DNA from: Leyella stercorea
GTDB lineage: Bacteria; Bacteroidota; Bacteroidia; Bacteroidales; Bacteroidaceae
DNA length: 43,928 nt
Direction of reading: 5' to 3'
Assembly (NCBI RefSeq): GCF_021531355.1
Contig: NZ_JADYTS010000016.1
Coordinates: 1-43,928 of the forward strand
The position numbers were made by a program, and so were the translations under genes. Under the pieces are notes generated by a model. That model saw only the letters and a program-made list of their open reading frames with translations. It was not told the DNA's origin and ran no database searches. This document shows positions 1-8,277 of this stretch, one piece after another (within the stretch, counting starts at the first letter, position 1; every line of letters begins with the position of its first letter).

Positions 1-63
1 AGAAATGATGAATTCTTCACGTTAAAGCTATACGCTCTACACGACAAGCGTCTACGCATTTAA
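1..63 (+). CDS. C-terminal tail of an unidentified gene (partial)
   Basis: Frame 1 is open from the window edge to a TAA at 61-63 and reads as a plausible protein end (NDEFFTLKLYALHDKRLRI). A small hairpin followed by a T run begins at the stop codon, which is where a terminator would be expected. Only about 20 residues are visible, so no family can be named, and a chance open frame of this length is quite possible. Confidence 0.35.
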   Translation, partial: RNDEFFTLKLYALHDKRLRI

Positions 64-79
64 CGGAAGAACCGTTTTT
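61..79 (+). terminator. Weak Rho-independent terminator candidate
   Basis: AACGG and CCGTT (62-66 and 72-76) pair around a 5-base loop and run into TTTTT. The stem is only 5 bp, so this is supported mainly by its position directly after the putative stop codon at 61-63. From here to the ATPase stop (242) I see only A/T-rich sequence with no gene. Confidence 0.3.
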
Positions 80-241
80 AGGCTCTTGTTTACAATTAAA
101 AACTTAATATATGTCAATTATAGATTGACAAAAAAGCAATAAACACTACGATATTTTACAATATGATAGTAAAACAATGCAGTGCCTATTGCCTTTACTT
201 GTTATTTTTATCTTTTTGTTAGACTGAGCTTCTCGTGTCCA

Positions 242-1681
242 TTATTTTGTCTCGTCGGTCACGGCAAACAAGTCGTCGAGAGTGACTTCGTCATCGACAA
301 TTGCCGAATGTTTTCCAGGTAAAACCCCGTATGTAGTAACCATTGTCATGCGTGTACTGCAACGTGTAGCCGTCTCGGCACGGAAAATAGCCATACGCTC
401 ACGTAAGCGACGTTCGTAGTCGGCGCTTATTATATAAGGTGTACCGGAAAACTTCATTTCACAGATGTTTATATTCCGGTCGGCACGCTCTATCACAAGG
501 TCAATCTGTGTGCCATGTCCGCCTTGTCGGCTACGCCATGCGCTTGAATCGTTGAGTATACGGTCGATGCCAAGAGCCTGCTTTATCTCGTCAAGATGCA
601 TAAGACACAACAATTCGAAACTGAATCCTTGCCAACTCACCACTTGCTGACTTGAAGACAGATGGGTCCAGCGGTGCGGGTCTTTCGTGTCTACACCTTG
701 TATATATTTATAGAAGAACAGAGTGTAGAAGTCTTTAATGCGGTAGATTGTATTGTTGCGCTTATTGCCGTAGCGTGCGTATGGCAGCACAAAATCGCAT
801 TGCTCCAAATCAGAAAGTACCTTCGTGAGCGTAGCTCCACCCAACCCCGTATTTTCTGAAATTTCCTTGCGTGTATATCCTTCCTTTCGTTGTGTGAGCA
901 GACGAATTACCGTAAGATAATTGTCGGGACGCTTGAAGAGCGTAGCGTAGAGTTCGTTGTGTTCAGTACGGAGCATGGCGTGGCTGTCAGCAAAGAACAG
1001 CTCGTCGATGTTAGACAATAACGACATGTGCGGATTGAGAAGTGTCAGATAGAAAGGCACACCTCCCAATATCATGTAGCACTGTGCTATCTGATAGCGA
1101 CTCCAATTGAAGTGGTGTTCGTCCATATATTGTTCCACTTCATACAGACGGAACGGACGCAGATATATCTTGCGCGTGATACGATTGAACAGTCCTCCCT
1201 GATTGTGTAGCAGGCTGTCAATCATCCACGACGTAGCCGAACCGCATGCCACAAACACTATGTCGTCGCGCATTGCTGCCCATCCATTCCAAAAATTCTC
1301 CAACGACGACACAAAATCAGACTTTGGCGTATCCATCCACGGCATTTCGTCAAAGAAAACCACTTTCTTCTTACTCTTGTCCTTTGCCTCAAGCAGACTG
1401 GCAAGGCAGTCGAAAGCCTGTGTCCAGTTCTTCAGTTCTGGGGCGAATTCAGACGATGAGTAGCGCTGCAATGCCTTGGCGAAATCGGCAAGCTGCTGTT
1501 CGCGCGGCATCTCGTGCTTGCCTACAAACGAAAAGTCGTAGGTGTCGTTGAAGAAACGACGCACAAGAAAAGTCTTGCCTATACGGCGACGACCGTATAT
1601 TACAACAAACTCCGAACGTCCCGATTCAAGACAGTTATTCAGTATCGACTGCTCTTTATGTCTTCCTATTAACTTGTCCAT
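242..1681 (-). CDS. AAA-type ATPase with C-terminal DUF234 nuclease-like domain
   Basis: A 479-residue protein of the ATPase_2/DUF234 family common in Bacteroidetes and archaea. The start MDKLIGRHKE is the usual beginning of the family. Walker A is YGRRRIGKT (about residues 29-37, K36) and Walker B is VVFFDEMPW (D111, E112). A winged-helix-like middle part (about 250-320) is followed by a C-terminal segment with D394 and ExK-like E408-M-K410, which resembles a PD-(D/E)XK nuclease core. The biological role of the family is poorly defined; a link to mobile DNA or defence is often suspected. It stands alone, convergent with nothing, and two palindromes lie just upstream of its start. A neighbouring recombinase ends about 130 bases upstream on the same strand. 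Family assignment is secure, function is not. Confidence 0.88.
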   Translation of the reverse strand: MDKLIGRHKEQSILNNCLESGRSEFVVIYGRRRIGKTFLVRRFFNDTYDFSFVGKHEMPREQQLADFAKALQRYSSSEFAPELKNWTQAFDCLASLLEAKDKSKKKVVFFDEMPWMDTPKSDFVSSLENFWNGWAAMRDDIVFVACGSATSWMIDSLLHNQGGLFNRITRKIYLRPFRLYEVEQYMDEHHFNWSRYQIAQCYMILGGVPFYLTLLNPHMSLLSNIDELFFADSHAMLRTEHNELYATLFKRPDNYLTVIRLLTQRKEGYTRKEISENTGLGGATLTKVLSDLEQCDFVLPYARYGNKRNNTIYRIKDFYTLFFYKYIQGVDTKDPHRWTHLSSSQQVVSWQGFSFELLCLMHLDEIKQALGIDRILNDSSAWRSRQGGHGTQIDLVIERADRNINICEMKFSGTPYIISADYERRLRERMAIFRAETATRCSTRMTMVTTYGVLPGKHSAIVDDEVTLDDLFAVTDETK

Positions 1682-1696
1682 AAGCCATTTATTATT

Positions 1697-1797
1697 GATA
1701 ACTTGCCAAAATTACGAAAAAAATGCGGTTTTGGCAAGTTATCCAAATCGATAACTTGCCAAAACTTCAAAAAAATCGCAGTTTTGGCAAGTTATCG
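1697..1797. repeat. Two tandem long palindromes upstream of the ATPase
   Basis: Two near-identical units stand side by side. Unit 1 (1697-1743) has arms GATAACTTGCCAAAA (1697-1711) and its exact reverse complement (1729-1743). Unit 2 has 18-base perfect arms (1749-1766 and 1780-1797) around a 13-base A-rich loop. They fill most of the 128 bases between the recombinase stop and the ATPase start. They could be operators for a dimeric regulator, a hairpin in the 5' leader of the ATPase mRNA, or remnants of a small repeated element. The sequence alone does not decide. Confidence 0.85.
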
Positions 1798-1809
1798 GAT
1801 TTTCCAAGG

Positions 1810-2775
1810 TCACATTACGCCTAACGACTGCATCACTTTTTTGTTGGCTTCAGCCAGCGACGGGTCGAGCAACGCGCGTATATATATTAAGGTGGTGGAG
1901 AGTTTGGTGTGCCCCATGGCTTTGGCTATGAGCGAAATGTCTATGCCCGAGCGATAGGCAAGGCTCGCCCACGAGTGGCGCGCAACGTACGACGACAGTG
2001 TACGACTGCTGTCGATGAGCTGTGAGAGGCGACGGAGGGCGTAATTGTACGCACGCAACCGTTTTAGGTAAGTGTGGTGAATGTTGGCGGCTGTGGTGTC
2101 GGCAAGCATCGGAAAAACATATTCGCAGCCCTGCGTTGTGTGCCGACTGATGATTTCAGCCATATATGGCTCGATAGCCACGCACACCTTATGCCCCGTC
2201 TTATGGCGGGCATAGTGCAGCACGCCGTCGTGTATCTGTTGCCATTTCAGATAGGCAATGTCTACAAACGGCATTCCCATAGCCATGAAACTGAACATGA
2301 ATATGTCGCGAGCAAAGGCGAGGTGTGGCAGATGGTCGAGTTGCAGCGCGAGCAGTCGGCGTATCTCTTCATCAGTGACGCTGCGTTTGGCTGTTTGATC
2401 ATTGCCGGTGAAGACAGCAGTGAAGGGATTGTCGGCACCATTGCCTGCCGCCCGGTTGTACAAGCTACGCAATGAGCGCATATATGCCGACACGGTATTG
2501 AGACGTATGCCTCGGTCGCAAAGCCACCGCTGATAGCATTGGAGCATTGCGGCAGTAATGTCGGCAAAGCTCCATCTGCTATTGTCGAGAAAGCGTGACA
2601 ACGAGCGTGCAGCCGTAAGATAATTGGCAGCAGTCTTGTGGCGTGCTTGTTTCTGCATGCGCTCAGCCTCAGCCATGGCAAAGCTCATTCCGTCCAGATT
2701 CATTGCATTGGTTGCGCTACACTCCTTCTTCTTTGGACTATGACCCAAACCCATCTCTATTCTAAAGTATACCAT
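1810..2775 (-). CDS. Tyrosine recombinase / phage-type integrase
   Basis: A 321-residue site-specific recombinase of the Bacteroidetes type. An N-terminal SAM-like DNA-binding domain (about residues 30-120) precedes the catalytic domain. Visible catalytic positions are K192 (ARHKTGHK), R266 in YVARHSWASLA, H289 in AMGHT and the nucleophile Y298 in TTLIYIR. The first catalytic arginine, usually in a segment like FSFYTRGM, is replaced: here the segment is FSFMAMGM (M166). The start is uncertain: M25 or M30 would fit the family length as well as the first Met. No attachment site, transfer gene or cargo is visible beside it, so it may be an invertase or a remnant of an element. Family is clear; activity is doubtful because of the missing Arg. 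Confidence 0.85.
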   Translation of the reverse strand: MVYFRIEMGLGHSPKKKECSATNAMNLDGMSFAMAEAERMQKQARHKTAANYLTAARSLSRFLDNSRWSFADITAAMLQCYQRWLCDRGIRLNTVSAYMRSLRSLYNRAAGNGADNPFTAVFTGNDQTAKRSVTDEEIRRLLALQLDHLPHLAFARDIFMFSFMAMGMPFVDIAYLKWQQIHDGVLHYARHKTGHKVCVAIEPYMAEIISRHTTQGCEYVFPMLADTTAANIHHTYLKRLRAYNYALRRLSQLIDSSRTLSSYVARHSWASLAYRSGIDISLIAKAMGHTKLSTTLIYIRALLDPSLAEANKKVMQSLGVM

Positions 2776-2805
2776 AATAATAATGTATTAAAAGGTTAGA
2801 CACTT

Positions 2806-3205
2806 GTTTTATATTTGTATTTCTAACGCTCAGAATTGTGAGTTGAACTCACGAAGAAATCTTTAGCTCAAAATTCTCGAGTTTTGCGCAGTTTTAGTTA
2901 CATCGTTCATACTCAGATAGTTATAGTCGCCATTAGCCAATCTTGCAAAATGTACGTTTGCAAAAAAACTCATTTTTATCGCAAATGGGCTACATTTATA
3001 CATCAAATGGGCTACAGTTGGAGTTCAAATGTTGTCCTTATGCCTTGCAAAAGTAGTCCATTTAGAAAGTAAATATAGTTCATTTGAAGAACTGACGAAG
3101 TGAATTGCTGCCAAACCCTATAAAAAACAGCCTCTGAAATCTCTAGAATGGATTTTTTATTTGTAACACTTTTTTACTGCATGTACGATATTTGCATAGC
3201 CTTCT
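2806..3205. repeat. Non-coding intergenic element, copy 1 (inverted relative of 39495-39885)
   Basis: This gene-free stretch matches, in opposite orientation, the region at 39495-39885. Strongest anchors are TGTAACACTTTTTTACTGC with flanks (3132-3196 against the complement of 39497-39565) and the GCGCAAAACTC...GAGC block (complement of 2820-2890 against 39805-39880). A palindrome GTGAGTTGAACTCAC sits at 2838-2852. The part at 3155-3196 may serve as the SusC promoter. The middle part matches only loosely by eye. Confidence 0.55.
3160..3195 (+). promoter_or_regulatory. Candidate promoter for the SusC/SusD operon
   Basis: TTTG at 3160-3163 is followed after 23 bases by GATATTTG, one mismatch from the Bacteroidetes -7 box TAnnTTTG. 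It would give a leader of about 110 bases before the SusC start, which contains a small ACCTC/GAGGT hairpin. The same block is conserved in the second copy of this non-coding element, so the match could reflect repeat ancestry rather than promoter use. Confidence 0.35.
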
Positions 3206-3310
3206 CCACCTCCCGGCAAGAGGTAGCGAGGCTCATGTTATATCCATCACAGACATAAAGCTCGATAAAAATACAATTAATTATATTATTCACCAAAAGA
3301 GAGAGATTTT

Positions 3311-6300
3311 ATGGTAAAGAAAATTGCACTCACGCTTTGCACAGCGCTCGTTGCCAGCTCTATGGCTATGGCACAGAATCGTACTGTGAAGGGCAAAATC
3401 ACCGATGCCAACGGCAATCCTATCATAGGAGCTACCGTAAAGGTTGAAGGTTCGAAGACTGTAGGTGCCGTTACCGCTGGTGATGGACAGTTCTCCATCT
3501 CGGTGCCTGCTAACAGTAAGCTTAATGTCACTTATATCGGCTACAAGCCCCAGACCGTGCAGGTGAACAACCGTACAAATCTTGTTATTGTCATCGAAGA
3601 AGACAACGAGCAGTTGGGCGAGGTGACAGTAGTGGCTTATGGTACTAAGCGCAAGCAGGATGTTGTAGGTTCGGTGACAAACGTCAACAAGAACATTATT
3701 GCCAATGCGCAGTCGTCTTCTGTATCAAGTGCTCTTGAGGGTGCTGTAGCAGGTGTACAGGTGCTCAGCGGTTCAGGTCAGCCGGGTAGCGATGCCGCCA
3801 TCTATGTACGTGGTATCGGTTCTATGTCTGCCAGCAACGCAGCCCTTATCGTAGTCGACGGTGTGCCTTTCAACGGCAAATTGTCAGACATCAACCCCCA
3901 GGATATCCAGTCGATTTCAGTGTCTAAGGACGCTGTGTCTAACTCACTTTACGGTTCGCGTGCAGCAGGCGGCGTGGTTATGGTGACCACAAAGTCGGGC
4001 AGCAAGGAGAAGGTTGCTATCAACTTCCGTGGCACATGGGGTGTTTCTAACCGTGCCTACAAGGACTATGACATGGCTACCGACCAGAGTGAGTTCTATC
4101 GCCTTACATGGTACGGTATCCGCAACACAGAGTGGGCTGCAGGCAAGTCGCTTGCGGAGGCAGCAGAAACAGCAAGTAGCAGCTTGCTCGGCGAGCTGGG
4201 CAACTACAATGCCTACATTGTTCCAGAGGGTGAGTATCTCGTCAACACCGACGGTACATTTAATAAGAATGCCAAGCTGCGCTACAACGACTCGTTCGCT
4301 GACGCACTGTTCAAGTCGGCATTCCGTCAGGAATACACCATTTCTGCATCGGGTGGCAACGACCGCACCAACTTCTATTTGTCAGCAGGCTATCTTGACA
4401 ACCAGTCGTACGTTATCGGTTCTTCATACGAGCGCTATACAATGCGTGCCAACGTCAGCTCACAGCTGAAGTCATGGCTTAAGGTGGGTACCAACATCGC
4501 TTACTCGCACACCAAGAGCAACGGTGTACAGGAGTCTTCGGGTTCGGCTTCTAACCCGTTTGAGACAGCTCGCGGTTGGGCTCCTATCTATCCGGTACAT
4601 GCCTATGACGCTCAGGGCAACATGAAACGCGATGAGAATGGCAAACCGATTTATGATGCCGGTACAGGCCAAACTGACGGCACAAAATCACGTCCTACAG
4701 CTCAGAACCAGAACATCATATGCTCAATGAACGAGGATATCAACGAGAATATCTACAACAACATCTCTACACGTTCGTTCATCGAGGTGAAGTTGCCGCT
4801 CAACTTCAAGTTCGTGACCAACTATGCTTACGACTTCACCAATGTAACAAGCAACAGCTTCATGACTCCTACCATCGGCGACGGTGCTTCGTTCAATGGT
4901 CGTGGCACACGTGCAAGTGGTACAGATATGACAAGCAACTTCAACCAGATTCTCTCTTATGAGAATGTGTTCAACGAGGATCACAACTTCTCTGCCAAAC
5001 TTGGCCATGAGTACTATACATACAAGACAACTTATCTGGAAGGACAGAAGACAAACTTCTTCGATCCGTACAACTCAGAGCTTTACAATGGTGGTCAGAT
5101 TCAGTCACTGACGAGCAACTCTGTAACTCACAACATCGAGGGCTACTTCGCAATGGCTGACTACAACTATGCTCACAAGTACTACCTCTCGGCTGCGTTC
5201 CGTCGCGACGGTACATCACGCTTCCTCGACCGTTGGGGTAACTTCTGGTCAGTAGGTGCCGGATGGCGTATCTCGTCAGAGAAGTTTATGGAGAGCACCA
5301 ACTCATGGCTCAATGACTTGAAGCTCCGTGCATCTTACGGTACACAGGGTAACGAGGCTATCCTTCCGGGTTATTCTTATGGCTACACTCCGTATGTAGA
5401 CATGTATGATGTGACATGGGACGGTTCAAAGCTTGGCTACGCTGTAGCTTTCTATGGCAACAAGAACCTCTCTTGGGAGACTCAGAAGACATTCGACCTC
5501 GGTCTTGACTTCCGTTTCCTCGACCGTATCTACGGTAACATCGACTTCTTCACACGTCGCACTGACGACATGCTGTTCAAGCGTCCTCTGGCTACATCAA
5601 GTGGCCGTCCTTACAACTGGGAGAATATCGGTGCAATGCGCAACAACGGTATCGAGTTTGAACTGAACGCCGACATCATCAAGAACAAGGATATGAAGTG
5701 GACCGTTACATTGCTTGGCTCACACTACTCTAACAAGGTGCTCACACTGCCTGAGGAGAACCGTGAGGACGGTATCGTAAGCGGTGTATTCAAGCTCATG
5801 GAGGGTAAGAGCCGCTACGAGTACTTCACATACAAGTATGCCGGTATGGACGAGAAGGGCAACCCAATGTGGTATAAAGACGAAAAGGACGAGAATGGAA
5901 ACGTTACCGGCCAGACTACTACAGGCAAATATACCGAGGCTACAAAGTACTGGCTTGGCAAGCAGGCTCTGCCCGACTTCAACGGTGGTCTGAATACTTC
6001 ATTCTCATACAAGGGCTTCGACGTGAACATCGCTACTGCATTCCAGCTTGGCGGATGGGCATACGACTCACAGTACCTCAGCGGTATGAGCGTTTCGTAC
6101 TACGTAGGCCACAGCAGAGATATGTGGGATACATGGAATCCGGAGACAGGCAAGGGTAAGTATCCTATCTGGAACGCCAACAACACGTCTAACTCATACA
6201 CCCAGACTTCAGATGCCCACCTTATCAGTGCATCTTACTTCAGCATCCGCAACATTACGCTCGGCTACACATTGCCGTCAAGCTTGATGAAGCGTTGGGG

Positions 6301-6460
6301 TATCGGTTCTATCCGCGTGTTCGCAACAGGTGACAACTTGGCTCTCTTCTCTAAGCGTCAGGGCTTCGACCCGCGCGTTTCAATGAGTGGCGGCAACAGC
6401 AGCTATGGTGGCTATTCACCAATGCGCACAATCACTGGCGGTATCAACATCACATTCTAA
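3311..6460 (+). CDS. SusC/RagA-family TonB-linked outer-membrane transporter
   Basis: A 1049-residue protein. Residues 1-21 are a signal peptide (cut near AMAQ). Residues about 22-100 form a carboxypeptidase-regulatory-like domain (RTVKGKITDANGNPIIGATV). A TonB-dependent plug follows, starting at LGEVTVVAYGTKRKQDVVGSV, and the rest is the beta barrel ending in the typical aromatic terminus (GGINITF). SusC proteins import oligosaccharides or peptides across the outer membrane, with the SusD lipoprotein acting as a lid. It is followed 28 bases later by the SusD gene. No glycoside hydrolase, sulfatase, protease, sensor or anti-sigma factor is near, so the substrate cannot be inferred. Start chosen at the first Met giving a signal peptide. 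Confidence 0.95.
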   Translation: MVKKIALTLCTALVASSMAMAQNRTVKGKITDANGNPIIGATVKVEGSKTVGAVTAGDGQFSISVPANSKLNVTYIGYKPQTVQVNNRTNLVIVIEEDNEQLGEVTVVAYGTKRKQDVVGSVTNVNKNIIANAQSSSVSSALEGAVAGVQVLSGSGQPGSDAAIYVRGIGSMSASNAALIVVDGVPFNGKLSDINPQDIQSISVSKDAVSNSLYGSRAAGGVVMVTTKSGSKEKVAINFRGTWGVSNRAYKDYDMATDQSEFYRLTWYGIRNTEWAAGKSLAEAAETASSSLLGELGNYNAYIVPEGEYLVNTDGTFNKNAKLRYNDSFADALFKSAFRQEYTISASGGNDRTNFYLSAGYLDNQSYVIGSSYERYTMRANVSSQLKSWLKVGTNIAYSHTKSNGVQESSGSASNPFETARGWAPIYPVHAYDAQGNMKRDENGKPIYDAGTGQTDGTKSRPTAQNQNIICSMNEDINENIYNNISTRSFIEVKLPLNFKFVTNYAYDFTNVTSNSFMTPTIGDGASFNGRGTRASGTDMTSNFNQILSYENVFNEDHNFSAKLGHEYYTYKTTYLEGQKTNFFDPYNSELYNGGQIQSLTSNSVTHNIEGYFAMADYNYAHKYYLSAAFRRDGTSRFLDRWGNFWSVGAGWRISSEKFMESTNSWLNDLKLRASYGTQGNEAILPGYSYGYTPYVDMYDVTWDGSKLGYAVAFYGNKNLSWETQKTFDLGLDFRFLDRIYGNIDFFTRRTDDMLFKRPLATSSGRPYNWENIGAMRNNGIEFELNADIIKNKDMKWTVTLLGSHYSNKVLTLPEENREDGIVSGVFKLMEGKSRYEYFTYKYAGMDEKGNPMWYKDEKDENGNVTGQTTTGKYTEATKYWLGKQALPDFNGGLNTSFSYKGFDVNIATAFQLGGWAYDSQYLSGMSVSYYVGHSRDMWDTWNPETGKGKYPIWNANNTSNSYTQTSDAHLISASYFSIRNITLGYTLPSSLMKRWGIGSIRVFATGDNLALFSKRQGFDPRVSMSGGNSSYGGYSPMRTITGGINITF

Positions 6461-6488
6461 GTTCATCAAATTTTAAAACAGGAAAACA

Positions 6489-8105
6489 ATGAAAAAAGGA
6501 AAAATATTTTTGCTGGCACTTGCGTCGCTTCCACTCTTCACCTCCTGTATCGACGATGCCGAGCAGAACACATATCTGACGGAAGACCGTCGCACAGAGC
6601 TGGCCAATGAGAATCCTGACAAGGTGTTCTCGTCAGCAGTAGCTGGTATGTACAGCGATATGCAGAGTTACGTGTATAGTGACATGAGTCACAACTACTT
6701 CGGCCAGAAGAGTTTCGACTATCTTACATCGCTTATGGGCAACGATATGGTTATGACCGGCCGATTCGCTATGAGTCTTTATCACTATCTTTGCGACTAT
6801 TGGGCACAGAACTATACTGCTACTGCCAACCGTTGGCGTGAGTATTATCGTTGCATTGACAATGCCAACCAGATTCTCAAGACCATCGATCCGGAAACTA
6901 CCGATGAGGCAGTCTTGAAGTATCGTGCCATAGCTCTCGGCATGCGTGGTTATGCCTACCTGCAGCTCTCTTATCTCTATCAGCAGAGCTACTATGTAGG
7001 ATGCGACGACACCAAGTGGGGTAAGGGTCAGCACTACGACTTCTCAGAGTCGAAGTGTGTACCTATTGTAACAGAGAAGACAGAGGGCGACCAGCCTCTG
7101 AGCACTGTCAAGCAGGTTATGGATCAGATTAAGGGCGACCTCGGCACTGCATACGACATCTTCAATAAAATCGGCATGCAGAAGACAACAGATCCTACCG
7201 ATTTTGACGGATGCGTTGCTGCAAATTACCTTGCACGTGCATACATGATTACTCACGATTGGGATAAGGCTCTGACCTATGCACAGGTGATAGTCGACAA
7301 CTTCCCCGTTCTTAAGGGCGAGGATCAGATTCTTCAGGGATTCAGCGATATCAATCTTCCTGACGTAGTGTATGGATGCGACATCACTGCCGACAATACT
7401 ACTCTATACATGTCGTGGTTCTCGCAGATGGACAGCTACAGTAAAGGATATGCAGGTATCGGCGTATGGCGTGCTGCCTATGGTCCGTTTGTAGACAAGA
7501 TTGCTGACGACGACTTGCGTCTGAAGTGGTTCTGCTGCGACCGTTCTACAGGTATCGACTACAAGGGTGGCCGTCTGACATTGAAGCGCGATGTTATGGC
7601 TCCTGCTGCTTGTGAGTATCAGGCTGTGAAGTTCATCGGTGCTGGTCGTGACGCTGTCATTGCCAACGCCAAGAGCATCGCTCAGGGCAATGGCGCTCCA
7701 GGTTGGGAACTTGGCGACTACATCTATCTCCGTTCGGAGGAGGCTTACCTCATGAAGGCAGAGATTCTGGCTCATAAGGGCGACCTCGCAGGTGCTAAGA
7801 CTGCTCTTGAGGAGTTCATGAAGACACGTCAGCCCAGCTACACCTACGCTAAGGGCAACACCAAGGCTGACCTCATTGAGGAAATCAACTTCCAGAAGCG
7901 TGTTGAGTTCTGGGGTGAGGGTATCGAGTTCCTTGACAACCGTCGTCTTAACATCACGGTTGACCGCACTTCTACCGACCCGCACAACAACCACTTGCCA
8001 GCTGCTCGTCTGAAGCTCGATCAGGAGTCTCGCAACTTCCGTTATCAGATTCCTATCTCAGAGATTGAGAACAACAAGGCTCTCACACCTGACGATCAGA
8101 ACTAA
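6489..8105 (+). CDS. SusD/RagB-family nutrient-binding outer-membrane lipoprotein
   Basis: A 538-residue SusD-like protein. The N terminus is a lipoprotein signal with lipobox ending at C20 (LFTSC), so it should be anchored to the outer membrane and face outward on its SusC partner. The TPR-like helices and the C-terminal RagB/SusD segment (RVEFWGEGIEFLDNRRL) are recognisable. It forms an operon with the upstream SusC gene (28-base gap) and is closed by a strong terminator 23 bases downstream, so the transcription unit is just these two genes. Substrate unknown. Confidence 0.95.
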   Translation: MKKGKIFLLALASLPLFTSCIDDAEQNTYLTEDRRTELANENPDKVFSSAVAGMYSDMQSYVYSDMSHNYFGQKSFDYLTSLMGNDMVMTGRFAMSLYHYLCDYWAQNYTATANRWREYYRCIDNANQILKTIDPETTDEAVLKYRAIALGMRGYAYLQLSYLYQQSYYVGCDDTKWGKGQHYDFSESKCVPIVTEKTEGDQPLSTVKQVMDQIKGDLGTAYDIFNKIGMQKTTDPTDFDGCVAANYLARAYMITHDWDKALTYAQVIVDNFPVLKGEDQILQGFSDINLPDVVYGCDITADNTTLYMSWFSQMDSYSKGYAGIGVWRAAYGPFVDKIADDDLRLKWFCCDRSTGIDYKGGRLTLKRDVMAPAACEYQAVKFIGAGRDAVIANAKSIAQGNGAPGWELGDYIYLRSEEAYLMKAEILAHKGDLAGAKTALEEFMKTRQPSYTYAKGNTKADLIEEINFQKRVEFWGEGIEFLDNRRLNITVDRTSTDPHNNHLPAARLKLDQESRNFRYQIPISEIENNKALTPDDQN

Positions 8106-8127
8106 AATAATAGATTGAACATAACAT

Positions 8128-8183
8128 AAAGAAAGCGTATATCCCGTCCACGCTGTGGTTAGGGATATACGCTTTCTTTTTTT
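8128..8183 (+). terminator. Strong Rho-independent terminator of the SusC/SusD operon
   Basis: An 18-bp perfect stem pairs 8128-8145 with 8162-8179 around a 16-base loop, and a T run extends to 8183. It lies just after the SusD stop and separates the operon from cstA. Confidence 0.9.
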
Positions 8184-8242
8184 GCTTACGCAGTTAGCGT
8201 TTTTATATTATCGATTTATTATCATTTCTCGCAAAAAAGTTA

Positions 8243-8250
8243 TACTTTTG
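8243..8250 (+). promoter_or_regulatory. Candidate -7 box of the cstA promoter
   Basis: TACTTTTG matches the Bacteroidetes -7 consensus TAnnTTTG exactly and lies 28 bases before the cstA start codon. No clear TTTG -33 element is visible at the expected distance. Confidence 0.55.
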
Positions 8251-8277
8251 CACGTCGCAACTAATAACAAGTAAGAA

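Noticed and set aside
2884..3072. 62-residue plus-strand frame before SusC
   Set aside because: No ribosome site, no family pattern, and it lies in the repeated non-coding element.
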